Shown piece after piece: positions 45,444 through 55,637 of a stretch of DNA of 64,000 nt. Numbering within the stretch: the stretch's first letter is position 1; the number at the start of each line of letters is the position of its first letter. The translations under genes were made by a program, and so were the position numbers. Under the pieces are notes generated by a model. The model did no database searches and was not told the origin of the DNA. It saw nothing but the letters and a program-made list of their open reading frames with translations. The stretch is from positions 6,370,545-6,434,544 of the forward strand of contig NZ_CP026692.1 of NCBI RefSeq assembly GCF_002949795.1. Reading direction: 5' to 3'. This DNA is from Nostoc sp. 'Lobaria pulmonaria (5183) cyanobiont'. GTDB taxonomy: Bacteria; Cyanobacteriota; Cyanobacteriia; Cyanobacteriales; Nostocaceae.

Positions 45444-46544
45444 ATGAATCTGAATCGTTTTTCTCAAAAAACAACGAATTCTCAACAGAGCATTTTACAA
45501 CAAACTCAGTTGATTCAGATGTGTGGTTCCAAACGGCTATTTCGCGATCGCTATGAAATACTGCAAATTTTGGGTAGAGGTGGTTTTGGTGTGACATTTT
45601 TAGCCAAAAATGCCGTATTACCTGGGAATCCACTGTGTGTCATCAAACAACTTTGTCCAAAAGTAACTACTCCCCAAAGTTGGCAAAAGGCATGTATGCG
45701 CTTTGAAAAAGAAGCAAGAACTTTGGGACAACTCGGTAGTCATTCGCAAATTCCCATGCTATTAGACTACTTTCAAGCGAATGGGGAGTTTTTTTTAATT
45801 CAAGAATATGTGCCGGGTTTGACTTTGGCGCGAGAAGTGCGGCAAACTGGGCCTAAAAGTGAAGCCTCGGTTAAGCAGTTCTTACAGGAATTATTACCTG
45901 TATTACAGTATCTTCATAAACATCATGTGATTCATCGGGATATTAAGCCCCAAAATTTATTGCGCTGTGAATATGATGGGCGTATAGTGCTGATTGATTT
46001 TGGTGCGGTGAAAGAGAAATTAGTTGATGCTTGTGAAAACTCAATCAATCAAGCTGTAAATACCAACTTTATCGGAACTAGGGGATTTGCACCACCAGAA
46101 CAGTTTTCTCTACGTCCAGTTTATGCCAGTGATATTTATGCACTGGGTGTAACTTGTATTTATATGTTGACTGCTAAAAGTCCTTTAGAATTGGACTACG
46201 ACCCAAAAACTGGTGAAATGTCTTGGCAAAAACAGGTAAATATCAGCAACAGTTTCGCCCAGATTTTAGGAAAAATGGTGAAAATCACTTTAGAGGAGCG
46301 GTTTAAGACTGCCGATGAAGTGATAAAAGCTTTAAGTAGTGAAAGTTATTCACCTACTTTGGCTAACTGTCTAACTACCCAAAAATTAAATAATAAAAGT
46401 ATTACACAACATGAAATTACACAACACAAAATTACACAACATGAAATTACACAACACGAAAATTATGATGTATACATGCCACCTGTAGCTAGAACTGCTA
46501 GTGCCATTCGGAAATGGAGAGCAAGATTTAAGGAAACAAGATAA
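45444..46544 (+). CDS. Serine/threonine protein kinase
   Basis: A 366-residue Hanks-type kinase. Residues about 37-310 hold the catalytic domain: GRGGFGVTF glycine loop, VIKQL lysine, HRDIKPQNLL catalytic loop, DFGAVK, GTRGFAPPEQ activation segment end, and SDIYALGVTCIYML. No TM or WD40 follows. The tail has a four-fold ITQHE/ITQHK repeat (46401-46460), then a basic end (RKWRARFKETR). It is probably cytoplasmic. It precedes two larger kinases on the same strand. Confidence 0.9.
   Translation: MNLNRFSQKTTNSQQSILQQTQLIQMCGSKRLFRDRYEILQILGRGGFGVTFLAKNAVLPGNPLCVIKQLCPKVTTPQSWQKACMRFEKEARTLGQLGSHSQIPMLLDYFQANGEFFLIQEYVPGLTLAREVRQTGPKSEASVKQFLQELLPVLQYLHKHHVIHRDIKPQNLLRCEYDGRIVLIDFGAVKEKLVDACENSINQAVNTNFIGTRGFAPPEQFSLRPVYASDIYALGVTCIYMLTAKSPLELDYDPKTGEMSWQKQVNISNSFAQILGKMVKITLEERFKTADEVIKALSSESYSPTLANCLTTQKLNNKSITQHEITQHKITQHEITQHENYDVYMPPVARTASAIRKWRARFKETR
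46401..46460 (+). repeat. Four 15-bp tandem repeats in the kinase tail
   Basis: ATTACACAACATGAA and variants (CAC for CAT, AAA for GAA) occur four times in a row. They encode the ITQHE or ITQHK pentapeptide. Confidence 0.85.
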
Positions 46545-46981
46545 CACATAAATTGCAGCCTTTTCTACCTAAAGTATCAAATGAATAATTAAGTATGGGC
46601 AATTTAAAATACCCAAAACAAATTTAGTAAGTATTTTAACTATATTTAATAGTCAGTAATCATTAATTAATCAGGATTTATCTTCAATACTTAGTCAGTT
46701 ATCCCTTGCCAAGATACAAGCAAAATTACTAGGTTTAAAAGTTCAAAAAAATATTTTTATTCAGATTATTATATAATCGATAGAATAATTAATCTTATGG
46801 CTCTCGTAGTTTTCCACAGATGAGGAAGACTGACTACTATTTACAAAAGCTAACTATATAAGTAATTCCCCAATCCCCAGAACAGGGTTTATCTACCACA
46901 AGTAAGCGAGAGTCAATTATCTTAAGGGAAAGTTCGGGGCAAACTTAGCCTAAGTTGTCATGCAGTCGCGCCTGTCAGATC
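46545..46981. other. Intergenic region, no supported gene
   Basis: Strongly AT-rich, with no open frame of note. The ATG of the next gene is at 46982; an in-frame TTG at 46955 is upstream but the paralogue at 50882 starts at the equivalent MxCC. Confidence 0.45.
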
Positions 46982-49006
46982 ATGATCTGCTGCTTAAATC
47001 CCGATTGCTCAAATCCCCTGAATCCCAATGGAAAGAAGTTTTGCCAAAGTTGTAGCACCCCGCTGGTGTCACTTTTAAGAAATCGTTTCCGTGTCATCCG
47101 AGTCCTTTCAGATGAGGGGGGATTTGGCAGAACCTATCTATCAGAAGACGTAGATAAACTCAATGATCGCTGTGTTATCAAGCAATTAGCTCCAAAATTC
47201 CAAGGAACTTGGTCGCAAAAAAAGGCGATGGAGTTGTTTGCAGAAGAAGCGCAGCGACTACAAGACCTTGGGGAACATCCCCAAATTCCGACTTTGATAG
47301 CTTACTTTGAGCAAGACGGCTGCCTATATTTGGTGCAGCAGTTTATCAATGGGGAAAATTTGTTAAAGGAGTTGCAACAGCGCAAGGCTTATAACGCTAG
47401 AGACATTCAATCTATTTTGCTAGATTTACTGCCCATCCTAAAATTTATCCACGATCGCAAAATTATTCATCGGGACATCAAGCCAGAAAATATTATTCGC
47501 AATAAAAATGATGGACGATTAAGCCTGATTGATTTTGGCTCCTCAAAGCAATTTACTGCCAAAGTTCAACAGAAATCTGGCACATCTATTGGTTCACATG
47601 GTTATTCTCCCCTAGAACAAATTAGAGATGGGAAAGCTTTCCCTGCCAGCGACTTGTTCGGTGTGGGGGCTACCTGCTTTCATCTGCTAACGGGAAATTC
47701 CCCGTTTCAGTTATGGATGGAATCTGGTTACGCCTGGGTAAGTAATTGGCGGGAATATTTGCAAAGTCCGCTAAATCCTGAGTTGGATTTTGTCATCGAC
47801 AAGCTTTTGAAAAAAGATATCCATGAACGTTACCAGTCAGCCGAAGAAGTCCTTAGAGACTTGACTCCAAAACAACTCCTTGCCCTGCCACCTGCGGGTA
47901 AGTCATCTGGGAAATTACCACCAACTAAAGCACCATCTTCACCAAAAAGTTATCCCTTACTGAGAATTTTAATCTTAGTCAGTGCTTTCATTCTGTTGTT
48001 TGGATTCAGCGAATCTTGGTATAAAAATTTTCGCCGTATTCAAACCAGTTTGGTTTCTAGGTTAATTCAACACAATAGTCCTAGTAAAAATGACGCGATT
48101 TTGAGTCAGATTAGCTTGGGTAAGGTTTCCTTAGCTAACACCCTCCAAGGACATGAAAACTCAGTTTTATCTGTCGCCATCAGCCCCGATGGCAAAACCA
48201 TAGCCAGCAGTGGCGATCGCACAATCAAACTTTGGAATCTCGCAACTGGAAAACTAATCTCTTCACTCAACGGGCATTTTCAGCAGGTGAATGTTGTAGT
48301 AATTAGTCCAGATGGCAAACTTCTGGTTAGTGCCAGTGATGACAACACCATTAAAATCTGGAATCTGGCAACGCGAAAACAAATTCGCACTCTTATGGGG
48401 CATTCTGACTCAGTTCATGCCCTAGCTATCAGTGCTGATAGCGAGACTCTAGTTACTGGTAGTGATGACAACACCATTAAAATCTGGGATTTGGCAACAG
48501 GAGAGCAAATTCGGACACTAGCAGGGCATACATTCTGGGTGCGGTCAGTGGCTATCAGTCCCGATGGTGTGATTCTGGCCAGTGGCAGTTTTGACAAGAC
48601 GATCAAAATCTGGAATCTAGCAAAGGGATACCCAATCCGCACACTAGAAGGAAATTCTCAAACAGTGACAACTGTGGCTATTAGCCCAAATGGTAAAACT
48701 TTAGCTAGTGCTGGCCGCGATCGCACCATCAAACTTTGGAATTTAGCTACGGGAAGAGAACTTCGCACCCTAACGGGACATGGCAACACTATCACATCCG
48801 TAGCCTTCAGCGCCGATGGTAAAATTGTTGCTAGTGGTAGCCGCGATCGCACTATCAAATTGTGGAATACAGCTACAGGAAAAGAAATTCTCACATTAGC
48901 GGGGCACACCAACACCGTCACATCTGTTAACTTCACTCCTGATGGCAAAACCCTTGTTAGCGGTAGTGAAGATAACACTATTAAGATTTGGCGGTTGTCT
49001 GAGTGA
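46982..49006 (+). CDS. Zinc-ribbon Ser/Thr kinase with seven WD40 repeats
   Basis: A 674-residue protein. N-terminal zinc ribbon (CCLNPDC...CQSC, residues 3-28), kinase domain (about 37-300) with GGFGRTYL, VIKQL, HRDIKPENII and DFGSSK, a Pro/Ser linker, one TM segment (about 325-345, LLRILILVSAFILLFGF) and seven WD40 repeats from about residue 385 to the end. The kinase is presumed cytoplasmic and the WD40 part on the other side of the membrane. That layout is common in cyanobacteria and suggests a receptor-like kinase. It is a paralogue of the 50882 gene. Confidence 0.9.
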   Translation: MICCLNPDCSNPLNPNGKKFCQSCSTPLVSLLRNRFRVIRVLSDEGGFGRTYLSEDVDKLNDRCVIKQLAPKFQGTWSQKKAMELFAEEAQRLQDLGEHPQIPTLIAYFEQDGCLYLVQQFINGENLLKELQQRKAYNARDIQSILLDLLPILKFIHDRKIIHRDIKPENIIRNKNDGRLSLIDFGSSKQFTAKVQQKSGTSIGSHGYSPLEQIRDGKAFPASDLFGVGATCFHLLTGNSPFQLWMESGYAWVSNWREYLQSPLNPELDFVIDKLLKKDIHERYQSAEEVLRDLTPKQLLALPPAGKSSGKLPPTKAPSSPKSYPLLRILILVSAFILLFGFSESWYKNFRRIQTSLVSRLIQHNSPSKNDAILSQISLGKVSLANTLQGHENSVLSVAISPDGKTIASSGDRTIKLWNLATGKLISSLNGHFQQVNVVVISPDGKLLVSASDDNTIKIWNLATRKQIRTLMGHSDSVHALAISADSETLVTGSDDNTIKIWDLATGEQIRTLAGHTFWVRSVAISPDGVILASGSFDKTIKIWNLAKGYPIRTLEGNSQTVTTVAISPNGKTLASAGRDRTIKLWNLATGRELRTLTGHGNTITSVAFSADGKIVASGSRDRTIKLWNTATGKEILTLAGHTNTVTSVNFTPDGKTLVSGSEDNTIKIWRLSE

Positions 49007-49030
49007 GTAGGGATTGGGGATTGGAGAGAA

Positions 49031-49075
49031 ATAACCAATGACCAATGACAAATGACAAATGACAAATGACAAATT
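49031..49075. repeat. AAATGAC/CCAATGA heptamer tandem repeat
   Basis: ATAACCAATGACCAATGAC is followed by four ACAAATG units, between the kinase stop and the convergent gene. STRR type. Confidence 0.8.
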
Positions 49076-49099
49076 CACAATCCCCAATCAGCAATTAGC

Positions 49100-50335
49100 T
49101 TAGAAAATAGTCAATCTATATTTACCGCGTTCCTGTGGATTTTTGGAAGTAACAACTATATAGTATGTATCATCTTCAGGCAACCTAGCTCGGTCAATTA
49201 AAGCACTGTAGACACCACTTTTATCTTTGTCTTTATCGATAGCGATCGTCTGTCCTTTAGAATTTAGTAAAGCTACGTAAGGAGAAAACTCTTCATCAAC
49301 GCTATCTACACGAATACTTATCAGCTGATTTTTTTTACCTTGAAAATTAGAAACATTGTAAGCGCCTCCATTTTGTTTCAGGGTTGAGCTTTTAGCAGTT
49401 AGTTGGCCTGATTCATCTAAAGTATAGCTAGCTCTGTCATTCCTGAGAGCCAAGCTATAGCGACCTGTATCTCTAGGAGCTTGACTAGTAACTGCAATCT
49501 TGTAAGTGCCATTCTTAGGCAGTCGCGCAAAAATAAATGCATCATCGCCACCACTGCTTTTATCCAAAGCGCCTTTTTTAACGATGATATTATTATCAGG
49601 ATCGTGCAGAAACAACAAGGGTTTTAAACTCAAGTTATTGGATCTACGTGTATCATTACTACCAATCAGCCTAATTTGGATTAATTGATTTTCTCTACCC
49701 TCAAACTCATAGAATTGAAAATATCTACCTTCAGATTGAAAGTCACTCTTACTCAAAATACCTAATGCAACATCTACAAAGTTAATCTCTTTATAAGTTA
49801 GTGTTGCAGACGAAGAAAGCGAATTATCGAGAGTTTGGTTCCTAGTTATAGCGACATTAGAACTTGGCTTGCGAACTCTCCCGGAGCCACCATTAGAACG
49901 ATTGGCGTTTGAGTTAGCAATTCTAGCTCTAGACGATCTAGATGCACCACCACTATTGGAACGATTAGAGTTTGAGTTATAAGTCCTACGTCTAGACGAT
50001 CTAGAAGTAGAGCTATTATCTGAAACGCTGGAAGTTCGCTGAGAATTTTCTGTATGAGACGATACACGAGGAATCTGCTGTATTGGTGACTCAATAGAAG
50101 TCTTCCGTCTCGGAGATATTGATGCTTGAGAAGCAGGAATTTGCTCAATTCCTTTTTTTACTGCTTCTGGTTGCCTCTCATCTGGTGATTTAGCAATTAT
50201 AAAGTCTTGATAACTTTGAAATTTCACCAAAGCACTTATAGGCAGCACATTACTTGTGATTAACAAACTACTAGTCACGCAACCAATTAAAACATGACTT
50301 AATTTGCGACGATAGTTTTTGTTTTCTAATAGCAT
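49100..50335 (-). CDS. Exported Ser/Arg-rich protein with PPC-like domains
   Basis: A 411-residue protein. The N-terminus has a basic stretch and hydrophobic helix (HVLIGCVTSSLLITSNVLPISA), a likely signal peptide. Residues about 75-175 are a low-complexity Ser/Arg/Asn region (SRSSRRRTYNSNSNRSNSGG). The rest has two beta-sandwich-like units: EGRYFQFYEFEGRENQLIQI...GTYKIAVTSQ and GGAYNVSNFQGKKNQLISI...YYIVVTSKNP, the look of pre-peptidase C-terminal domains. AGGAGCG precedes the ATG. It lies between two receptor-like kinases, on the opposite strand, and could be an extracellular partner. Confidence 0.78.
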   Translation of the reverse strand: MLLENKNYRRKLSHVLIGCVTSSLLITSNVLPISALVKFQSYQDFIIAKSPDERQPEAVKKGIEQIPASQASISPRRKTSIESPIQQIPRVSSHTENSQRTSSVSDNSSTSRSSRRRTYNSNSNRSNSGGASRSSRARIANSNANRSNGGSGRVRKPSSNVAITRNQTLDNSLSSSATLTYKEINFVDVALGILSKSDFQSEGRYFQFYEFEGRENQLIQIRLIGSNDTRRSNNLSLKPLLFLHDPDNNIIVKKGALDKSSGGDDAFIFARLPKNGTYKIAVTSQAPRDTGRYSLALRNDRASYTLDESGQLTAKSSTLKQNGGAYNVSNFQGKKNQLISIRVDSVDEEFSPYVALLNSKGQTIAIDKDKDKSGVYSALIDRARLPEDDTYYIVVTSKNPQERGKYRLTIF

Positions 50336-50881
50336 AATTACGCTCCTAATTTTGCTGATAATTTTGTCTATTACTGAAAGACAAAATTAATACTAGTTGC
50401 TGTTTTAACCGCAGCAGTTATTTAAACGGAAAGGGAAATTTAGCGTATATACCTTAGCGGCTTGCTAAAGGCATCGCCTGTAATCAGATGAATCCCTATA
50501 TACTACATATAAAAATGTTTGTCACAATCAAATCAGAAAAATTATATTTTCAATTTAGACTATTAGAGGAAATCTCAATTTCGTAGGTATATACTGAGCT
50601 ACAAACTTAAATTGCTGCTTTTCGGATTTTTGCCCAGGTATTTTTGTAAATTTGACTAAATTGCTCACACAGATGTAATACACAAGCAGACCTGACGTCT
50701 ATCAATTCGTCAAAAGGCATCGCTCAAACACAATTTTTTGCAAATTATCTAAATTGTTCAATACCTGATGAGGTAAGGAAATTGGGGATTTGTATAGTGT
50801 CTCAGTGATACTTACTAACAAGAGAGATTATACTGCATGACTTAAGATGAATATATACCCCAACTGAAATGGATTCCCAGT
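50336..50881. other. Intergenic region, no supported gene
   Basis: AT-rich. A short CGGCTTGCTAAAGGCATCGCC dispersed repeat is near 50458, otherwise nothing. Divergent promoters for the neighbouring genes should be here. Confidence 0.4.
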
Positions 50882-52942
50882 ATGCTCTGTTGTGTGAATC
50901 CCGATTGCCAAAAACCCTTAAATCCTGATAAAAACAACTATTGCCACAATTGTAGAGCGGAATTGATACCCCTGCTAGGAGGTCGCTATCGTCCCACTCA
51001 GGTTTTATCAGATGAAGGCGGATTTGGTAGAACTTATCTGGCAAAAGATGTACACAAACTGAATGAATGCTGTGTTGTTAAACAATTTGCGCCAAAACTT
51101 CAGGGAACTGGGCCGCTAACCAAGGCCATTGAACTATTTAAACAAGAAGCGAGCCGACTGCAAGAACTGGCAGAACATCCGCAAATTCCAACTTTATTGG
51201 CTTATTTTGAGCAAAATAGCTATCTCTTTTTGGTGCAGCAGTTTATCGATGGGCAAAACTTGCTCAAAGAATCGGAAACGCGGGGAAACTATAACGAAAC
51301 GGAGATTCGCCAACTTTTGCTAGATTTACTGCCGGTACTGAAGTTTATCCATGTGCGGGGAGTGATTCACCGGGATATCAAGCCACAGAATATTATTCGC
51401 CGTCAAAGTGACGGACGATTAATCCTAATTGATTTTGGAGCTTCTAAGCTGTTGACAGCAACAGTGCAGACTAGAATGGGCACTGTTATTGGCTCACACG
51501 GTTACACTGCACTTGAACAGATGCAAGATGGAAAAGCTTACCCAGCCAGTGATTTATTCAGTTTGGGAGCTACTTGTTTTCATCTTCTGACTGGAGTTCG
51601 CCCATCTCAGCTGTGGATATACCAGGGTTATGGTTGGGTTGCATCTTGGCGGCAACATTTAACCAGTCCAGGTAGGGAAGGGATTTCTATATCTGTAGAG
51701 TTGGGTGAAGTTTTGGATAAGCTGTTGCAACTAGACATCCAAAAGCGTTATCAATCGGCTGATGAAGTCATCACTGACTTGACACCTCAACTACCACCAT
51801 TGTTATCAGTGCCCCCAACTATACTTACACCAACATTTGCAGCTACCCCAGCAAACAAGGGGCCAGTTTCACCAAAATCAAATAACAATCTGAAAAGTCA
51901 ACTGTTGTTAGGTTCTAGCATTTTGGTGTTGGGATTAGGGGGAGTTTGGTATTTTCAGTCTCGTCCCCATACAGTCAGCGAAGTTCCTGAACCTATTTCT
52001 CAGCCTATTCAGCCCCAAAAAAACGTCTCAGAAAATTCTTATCTACCCAAACCCTTCAAGGGACATTTTAGTGACGTGAATTCCGTAGCTTTCAGTCCTG
52101 ATGGTACAACCCTTGGCAGTGCCAGTGATGATAAGACAATCAAGCTATGGAATCTGACAGATGGACAGGAAATCCGCACCTTAGAAGGACATTCCAATTG
52201 GATTTGGACTATAGCTTTCAGTCCTGATAGCAAAATCCTCGCTAGTGGCAGTGCGGATAAGACAATCAAACTGTGGAATCTGGAAACAGGAAAGTTAATT
52301 CGCACCTTGCAGGGAAATAGCGACGGAGTTACTTCTGTAGCTTTCAGTCCTGATGGCAAAACCCTTGCGAGTGGCAGTGCTAGTAAGGATATGAAAATCA
52401 AACTGTGGAATCTGGAGACAGGAAAGTTAATCCGCACCTTAGAAGGACATACCAGTGGTGTTGCATCTGTCGTTTTCAGTCCTGATGGTAAAACCCTTGC
52501 CAGCGGTAGCTGGGATAAAACAATTAAATTGTGGAATCTGGGCACAGGAAAGTTAATCCGCACCTTAGAGGGAAATGCAGAGTCGATTCTTTCAGTCGCT
52601 TTTGCTCCCGATGGTGTCATCCTTGCCAGTGGCAGTAAAGACAAGACAATTAAATTGTGGAATCTAAAAACAGGAAAGTTAATCCACATCTTAAAAGGAC
52701 ATCATGATAAGGTTAATTCTGTCGCCTTTTTGCCAAGCGGAAGTTCAAATGGTATCACCCTTGTAAGTGGTAGTAGTGACAAGACAATCAAACTTTGGAA
52801 CCCAGTGACAGGAAAGCAAATCCGCACTTTGGAGACAGGTTCTGGATATATTTATGCCGTTGCCATTAGCCCAGATGGACAAACCATTGCCGGTGGTGGA
52901 AGTGGTGAGAACATTCTCAAAATTTGGCAGATGATTAATTAA
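50882..52942 (+). CDS. Zinc-ribbon Ser/Thr kinase with seven WD40 repeats (paralogue)
   Basis: A 686-residue protein with the same order as the 46982 gene: zinc ribbon (CCVNPDC...CHNC), kinase (GGFGRTYL, VVKQF, HRDIKPQNII, DFGASK), linker, one TM (LLLGSSILVLGLGGVWYF, about 340-357), and seven WD40 repeats from about residue 395. The repeats are more uniform (LWNLETGKLIRTLEG), which indicates recent internal duplication. The third repeat has a four-residue insert (SASKDMKIKLW). High DNA-level similarity between the repeats makes slippage possible. Confidence 0.9.
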   Translation: MLCCVNPDCQKPLNPDKNNYCHNCRAELIPLLGGRYRPTQVLSDEGGFGRTYLAKDVHKLNECCVVKQFAPKLQGTGPLTKAIELFKQEASRLQELAEHPQIPTLLAYFEQNSYLFLVQQFIDGQNLLKESETRGNYNETEIRQLLLDLLPVLKFIHVRGVIHRDIKPQNIIRRQSDGRLILIDFGASKLLTATVQTRMGTVIGSHGYTALEQMQDGKAYPASDLFSLGATCFHLLTGVRPSQLWIYQGYGWVASWRQHLTSPGREGISISVELGEVLDKLLQLDIQKRYQSADEVITDLTPQLPPLLSVPPTILTPTFAATPANKGPVSPKSNNNLKSQLLLGSSILVLGLGGVWYFQSRPHTVSEVPEPISQPIQPQKNVSENSYLPKPFKGHFSDVNSVAFSPDGTTLGSASDDKTIKLWNLTDGQEIRTLEGHSNWIWTIAFSPDSKILASGSADKTIKLWNLETGKLIRTLQGNSDGVTSVAFSPDGKTLASGSASKDMKIKLWNLETGKLIRTLEGHTSGVASVVFSPDGKTLASGSWDKTIKLWNLGTGKLIRTLEGNAESILSVAFAPDGVILASGSKDKTIKLWNLKTGKLIHILKGHHDKVNSVAFLPSGSSNGITLVSGSSDKTIKLWNPVTGKQIRTLETGSGYIYAVAISPDGQTIAGGGSGENILKIWQMIN

Positions 52943-53195
52943 AAATATCTGATAGTGTACCTTCGGGATAGATTGCGACTTTTTGGAGTTCTACCTCCGA
53001 ATATTTAGCCGTGTAAAAATCTCAAATTAATCCTAGCTTCAAAAGATGATATTGGCGAAGACTGTATTATGATAATATTCTTTACGTGCTCAGGATTATA
53101 GCTTGAAAACAAATATCAAAACCTATCCCTAAATCTCCGAAAGTGGGTTTATATAGGTTTTCTCTTGTCAAAAAAATATCTCTAAATAAAAGGTT

Positions 53196-54449
53196 ATGAT
53201 TAATATATTTTTCCTGCTTATACTATTTTCTTCACTTTTAGGGCGAATTAAATTTCCTGGAATAAACATTGGTATTCATTATTTATTACTTCCTGCATTT
53301 AGCTTGGGAATCATTAGTTTATCTTTAAAATCTATACCAGAAGTTGTTAAGAAGCATCAAATAATTTTGATATCTATAAGTCTAATGTATTTGTGGATGT
53401 GGCTGTCTTCATTAATGAGCGAGTTTCCAAATACTGCTATTACTTATAGTCTCAAATACTCAACTTATTATATATTGTTTTTTGCTTTTTTAATATTAAC
53501 TTTTAAAAAGATAGCAACACCAACTTTAACATTTTATTATCGTTGCATATTGTACTTACTACAGATAATTGCAGGTTTGGGTTTTTTAGAGGTTTTCCTT
53601 CCCAACAACGGGATTTTTAAATTATTAAAGTTCCCTAGCTTTTATCCTGAGATTGGTTCAATTATGCAAAACCCTAATCAGTTTGGGGTTATAGTCGCGA
53701 TTGGATTATGTTTAAGCCTGATTTTAGAAAAACAGAATAAAATTTCTAAAATTGAATTAAATATAAGCGAATTAATTTTTACAATTTCCTTAGCTTTGTC
53801 TGCCAGCGGAAATGGTTGGGTAATTTTTATAATTGGTATGTTTCTTTTACTGATATATAAAATTATTAGTTTTAGAAAAATGATTTATTTAACAAGCTTA
53901 TTGTTTTTATGCATTGTAACAGTACCAGTTTCTACACGGAGAATTGGTTTGGCAGATAGTAAAATATTTCCATTAAGTAATGTATTTATAGAAAATTCAA
54001 ATTTATTAAATCCACATGGAAAAAAGATTAGTACTCTTGTAGGAACAGGTTTTTCAAGGTTTGAAATGTGGCAGGCAGCTATTAATGAAACTATTAAAAG
54101 ACCACTAACTGGTATAGGTATAGGAGTTTTTCCAGATCAGATAGGAGTGAAAGTTTGGGGAAAAAAAGGTTATCACGCACATAATATATTTTTAAATGTG
54201 TCAGCCGAACAAGGAATTCCGGGATTATTACTATTTACTAATTTTTTAGCGAAAATAGCATTTAAAGTTAAATATGCTAATCCTTTAATTACTGTTCCAA
54301 TTATTATGTTTTTAGCGTCTCAAATTGCAGATGTTTTTACTGAAGACTATACTTTTACAACTATTGAGTTTTATTTTATAGCAGCAGCTATCAATTCTCG
54401 AAAAGATGTTGTCGATGTTGTCATGCAATTAAAACCTGAAATTATTTGA
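53196..54449 (+). CDS. O-antigen ligase/polymerase family membrane protein
   Basis: A 417-residue protein with about 10-12 membrane helices. The conserved periplasmic loop and following helix of the Wzy_C/WaaL family are visible (GIGIGVFPDQIG, then YHAHNIFLNVSAEQGIPGLLL). Such proteins polymerise or attach surface polysaccharide. It is very AT-rich, like the next gene, and starts at ATG 53196. Only one glycosyltransferase gene follows, so this is a mini-cluster, or part of a larger dispersed set. Confidence 0.83.
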   Translation: MINIFFLLILFSSLLGRIKFPGINIGIHYLLLPAFSLGIISLSLKSIPEVVKKHQIILISISLMYLWMWLSSLMSEFPNTAITYSLKYSTYYILFFAFLILTFKKIATPTLTFYYRCILYLLQIIAGLGFLEVFLPNNGIFKLLKFPSFYPEIGSIMQNPNQFGVIVAIGLCLSLILEKQNKISKIELNISELIFTISLALSASGNGWVIFIIGMFLLLIYKIISFRKMIYLTSLLFLCIVTVPVSTRRIGLADSKIFPLSNVFIENSNLLNPHGKKISTLVGTGFSRFEMWQAAINETIKRPLTGIGIGVFPDQIGVKVWGKKGYHAHNIFLNVSAEQGIPGLLLFTNFLAKIAFKVKYANPLITVPIIMFLASQIADVFTEDYTFTTIEFYFIAAAINSRKDVVDVVMQLKPEII

Positions 54450-54464
54450 AATGCCAAAAAACGT

Positions 54465-55610
54465 ATGATTGCTAAACCTCGTCTTTACTTAATATTTCCG
54501 AATATATTTGATTTCAAGGGAGGTATTCAAGTTTACTCAAAATTTTTGCTGAAAGCTTTACAAGATATATATCCTGAAGCTGATTATGATGTTTTTCTCA
54601 AATATGATAAATATAGTTTAAAACAGCCAGATAAATTGCAGTTTTTAAGTTCAACAAGATTTCACTATTTTGGAGATTTACCAAAATTATTGCAACCAAT
54701 TTTATTTGCCACGAAAATAATTATTTTAGCTATTTTTCAACATCCTGTTATAGTCATTTCCACTCATGTAAACTATGCTATTGTTTGTTATATTCTAAAA
54801 ATTTTCACTGGAATTCCTTACTGGGTAGTTGCTCATGGCTTAGAAGTTTGGGATATCGAAAACAAGGCAACAAAATTAGCTTTAGAAAAAGCAGATAAAA
54901 TCATTAGTGTTAGTAATTACACTCGCCAGCGCTTGCTTCAAGATACAAATATTGATTCAGAAAAAATAGTTATTTTACCTAATACATTTGATGCTAGTAA
55001 GTTTCTAATAAATTCTAAACCTACCTACTTACTCAAGCGATATAATTTAACAGATGAACAGCCTTTAATTTTAACAGTAACGCGGCTGGGAAGTATGTCA
55101 AAATACAAGGGTTATGACCAAATCCTTCATGCTTTAGTTAAAGTACGATTGCATCTCCCTAATGTTCACTTTATTCTGGCAGGGAAAGGAGATGATATAC
55201 CTCGAATTAAAGCTTTAGTTACCAACTTAAATCTACAAAATTGTGTGACAATTGCCGGATTTGTTCCAGATAAAGAATTGTGCGATCATTACAATCTCTG
55301 CGATGTTTTTGCTCTACCTAGTAAAGGAGAAGGATTTGGGATTGTTTTTCTAGAAGCTTTAGCTTGTGGTAAACCAGTATTGGCAGGGAATCAAGATGGT
55401 TCTATAGATCCCTTGGCTAACGGAAAGTTGGGATGTTTGGTCGATCCTGATAACGTTGAAGAAATTGCCGATAATCTAATTCAAATCCTACAAGGCGATT
55501 GCTCTAATCGAGTAATTTACCAACCAAAATACTTACAACAAAAAACTATTGAAGCTTTTGATTTTAGCCATTTTCGTGCAAGTTTAGCAAAGTTAGTTAG
55601 TGGTAATTAG
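54465..55610 (+). CDS. Glycosyltransferase family 4
   Basis: A 381-residue GT-B fold enzyme. N-terminal half: FPNIFDFKGGIQVYSKF (acceptor-side Gly loop), YWVVAHGLEVWD. C-terminal half: ILTVTRLGSMSKYKGYDQ (GT4 motif), GKGDDIPRI, VTIAGFVPDKEL, and the nucleotide-sugar binding EGFGIVFLEALACGKPV with the E-x7-E pattern. It starts 15 bases after the ligase gene, so they form an operon. Donor and acceptor sugars are not readable. Confidence 0.88.
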   Translation: MIAKPRLYLIFPNIFDFKGGIQVYSKFLLKALQDIYPEADYDVFLKYDKYSLKQPDKLQFLSSTRFHYFGDLPKLLQPILFATKIIILAIFQHPVIVISTHVNYAIVCYILKIFTGIPYWVVAHGLEVWDIENKATKLALEKADKIISVSNYTRQRLLQDTNIDSEKIVILPNTFDASKFLINSKPTYLLKRYNLTDEQPLILTVTRLGSMSKYKGYDQILHALVKVRLHLPNVHFILAGKGDDIPRIKALVTNLNLQNCVTIAGFVPDKELCDHYNLCDVFALPSKGEGFGIVFLEALACGKPVLAGNQDGSIDPLANGKLGCLVDPDNVEEIADNLIQILQGDCSNRVIYQPKYLQQKTIEAFDFSHFRASLAKLVSGN

Positions 55611-55637
55611 TTACAATTTAATAAAATTTGGTAAAAA

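Noticed and set aside
49031..49075. Regular repeats that could suggest a CRISPR array
   Set aside because: Units are 7 bases with no spacers and no cas genes; they are STRR-type tandem repeats, as at 28.3, 36.5, 41.8 and 59.3 kb.
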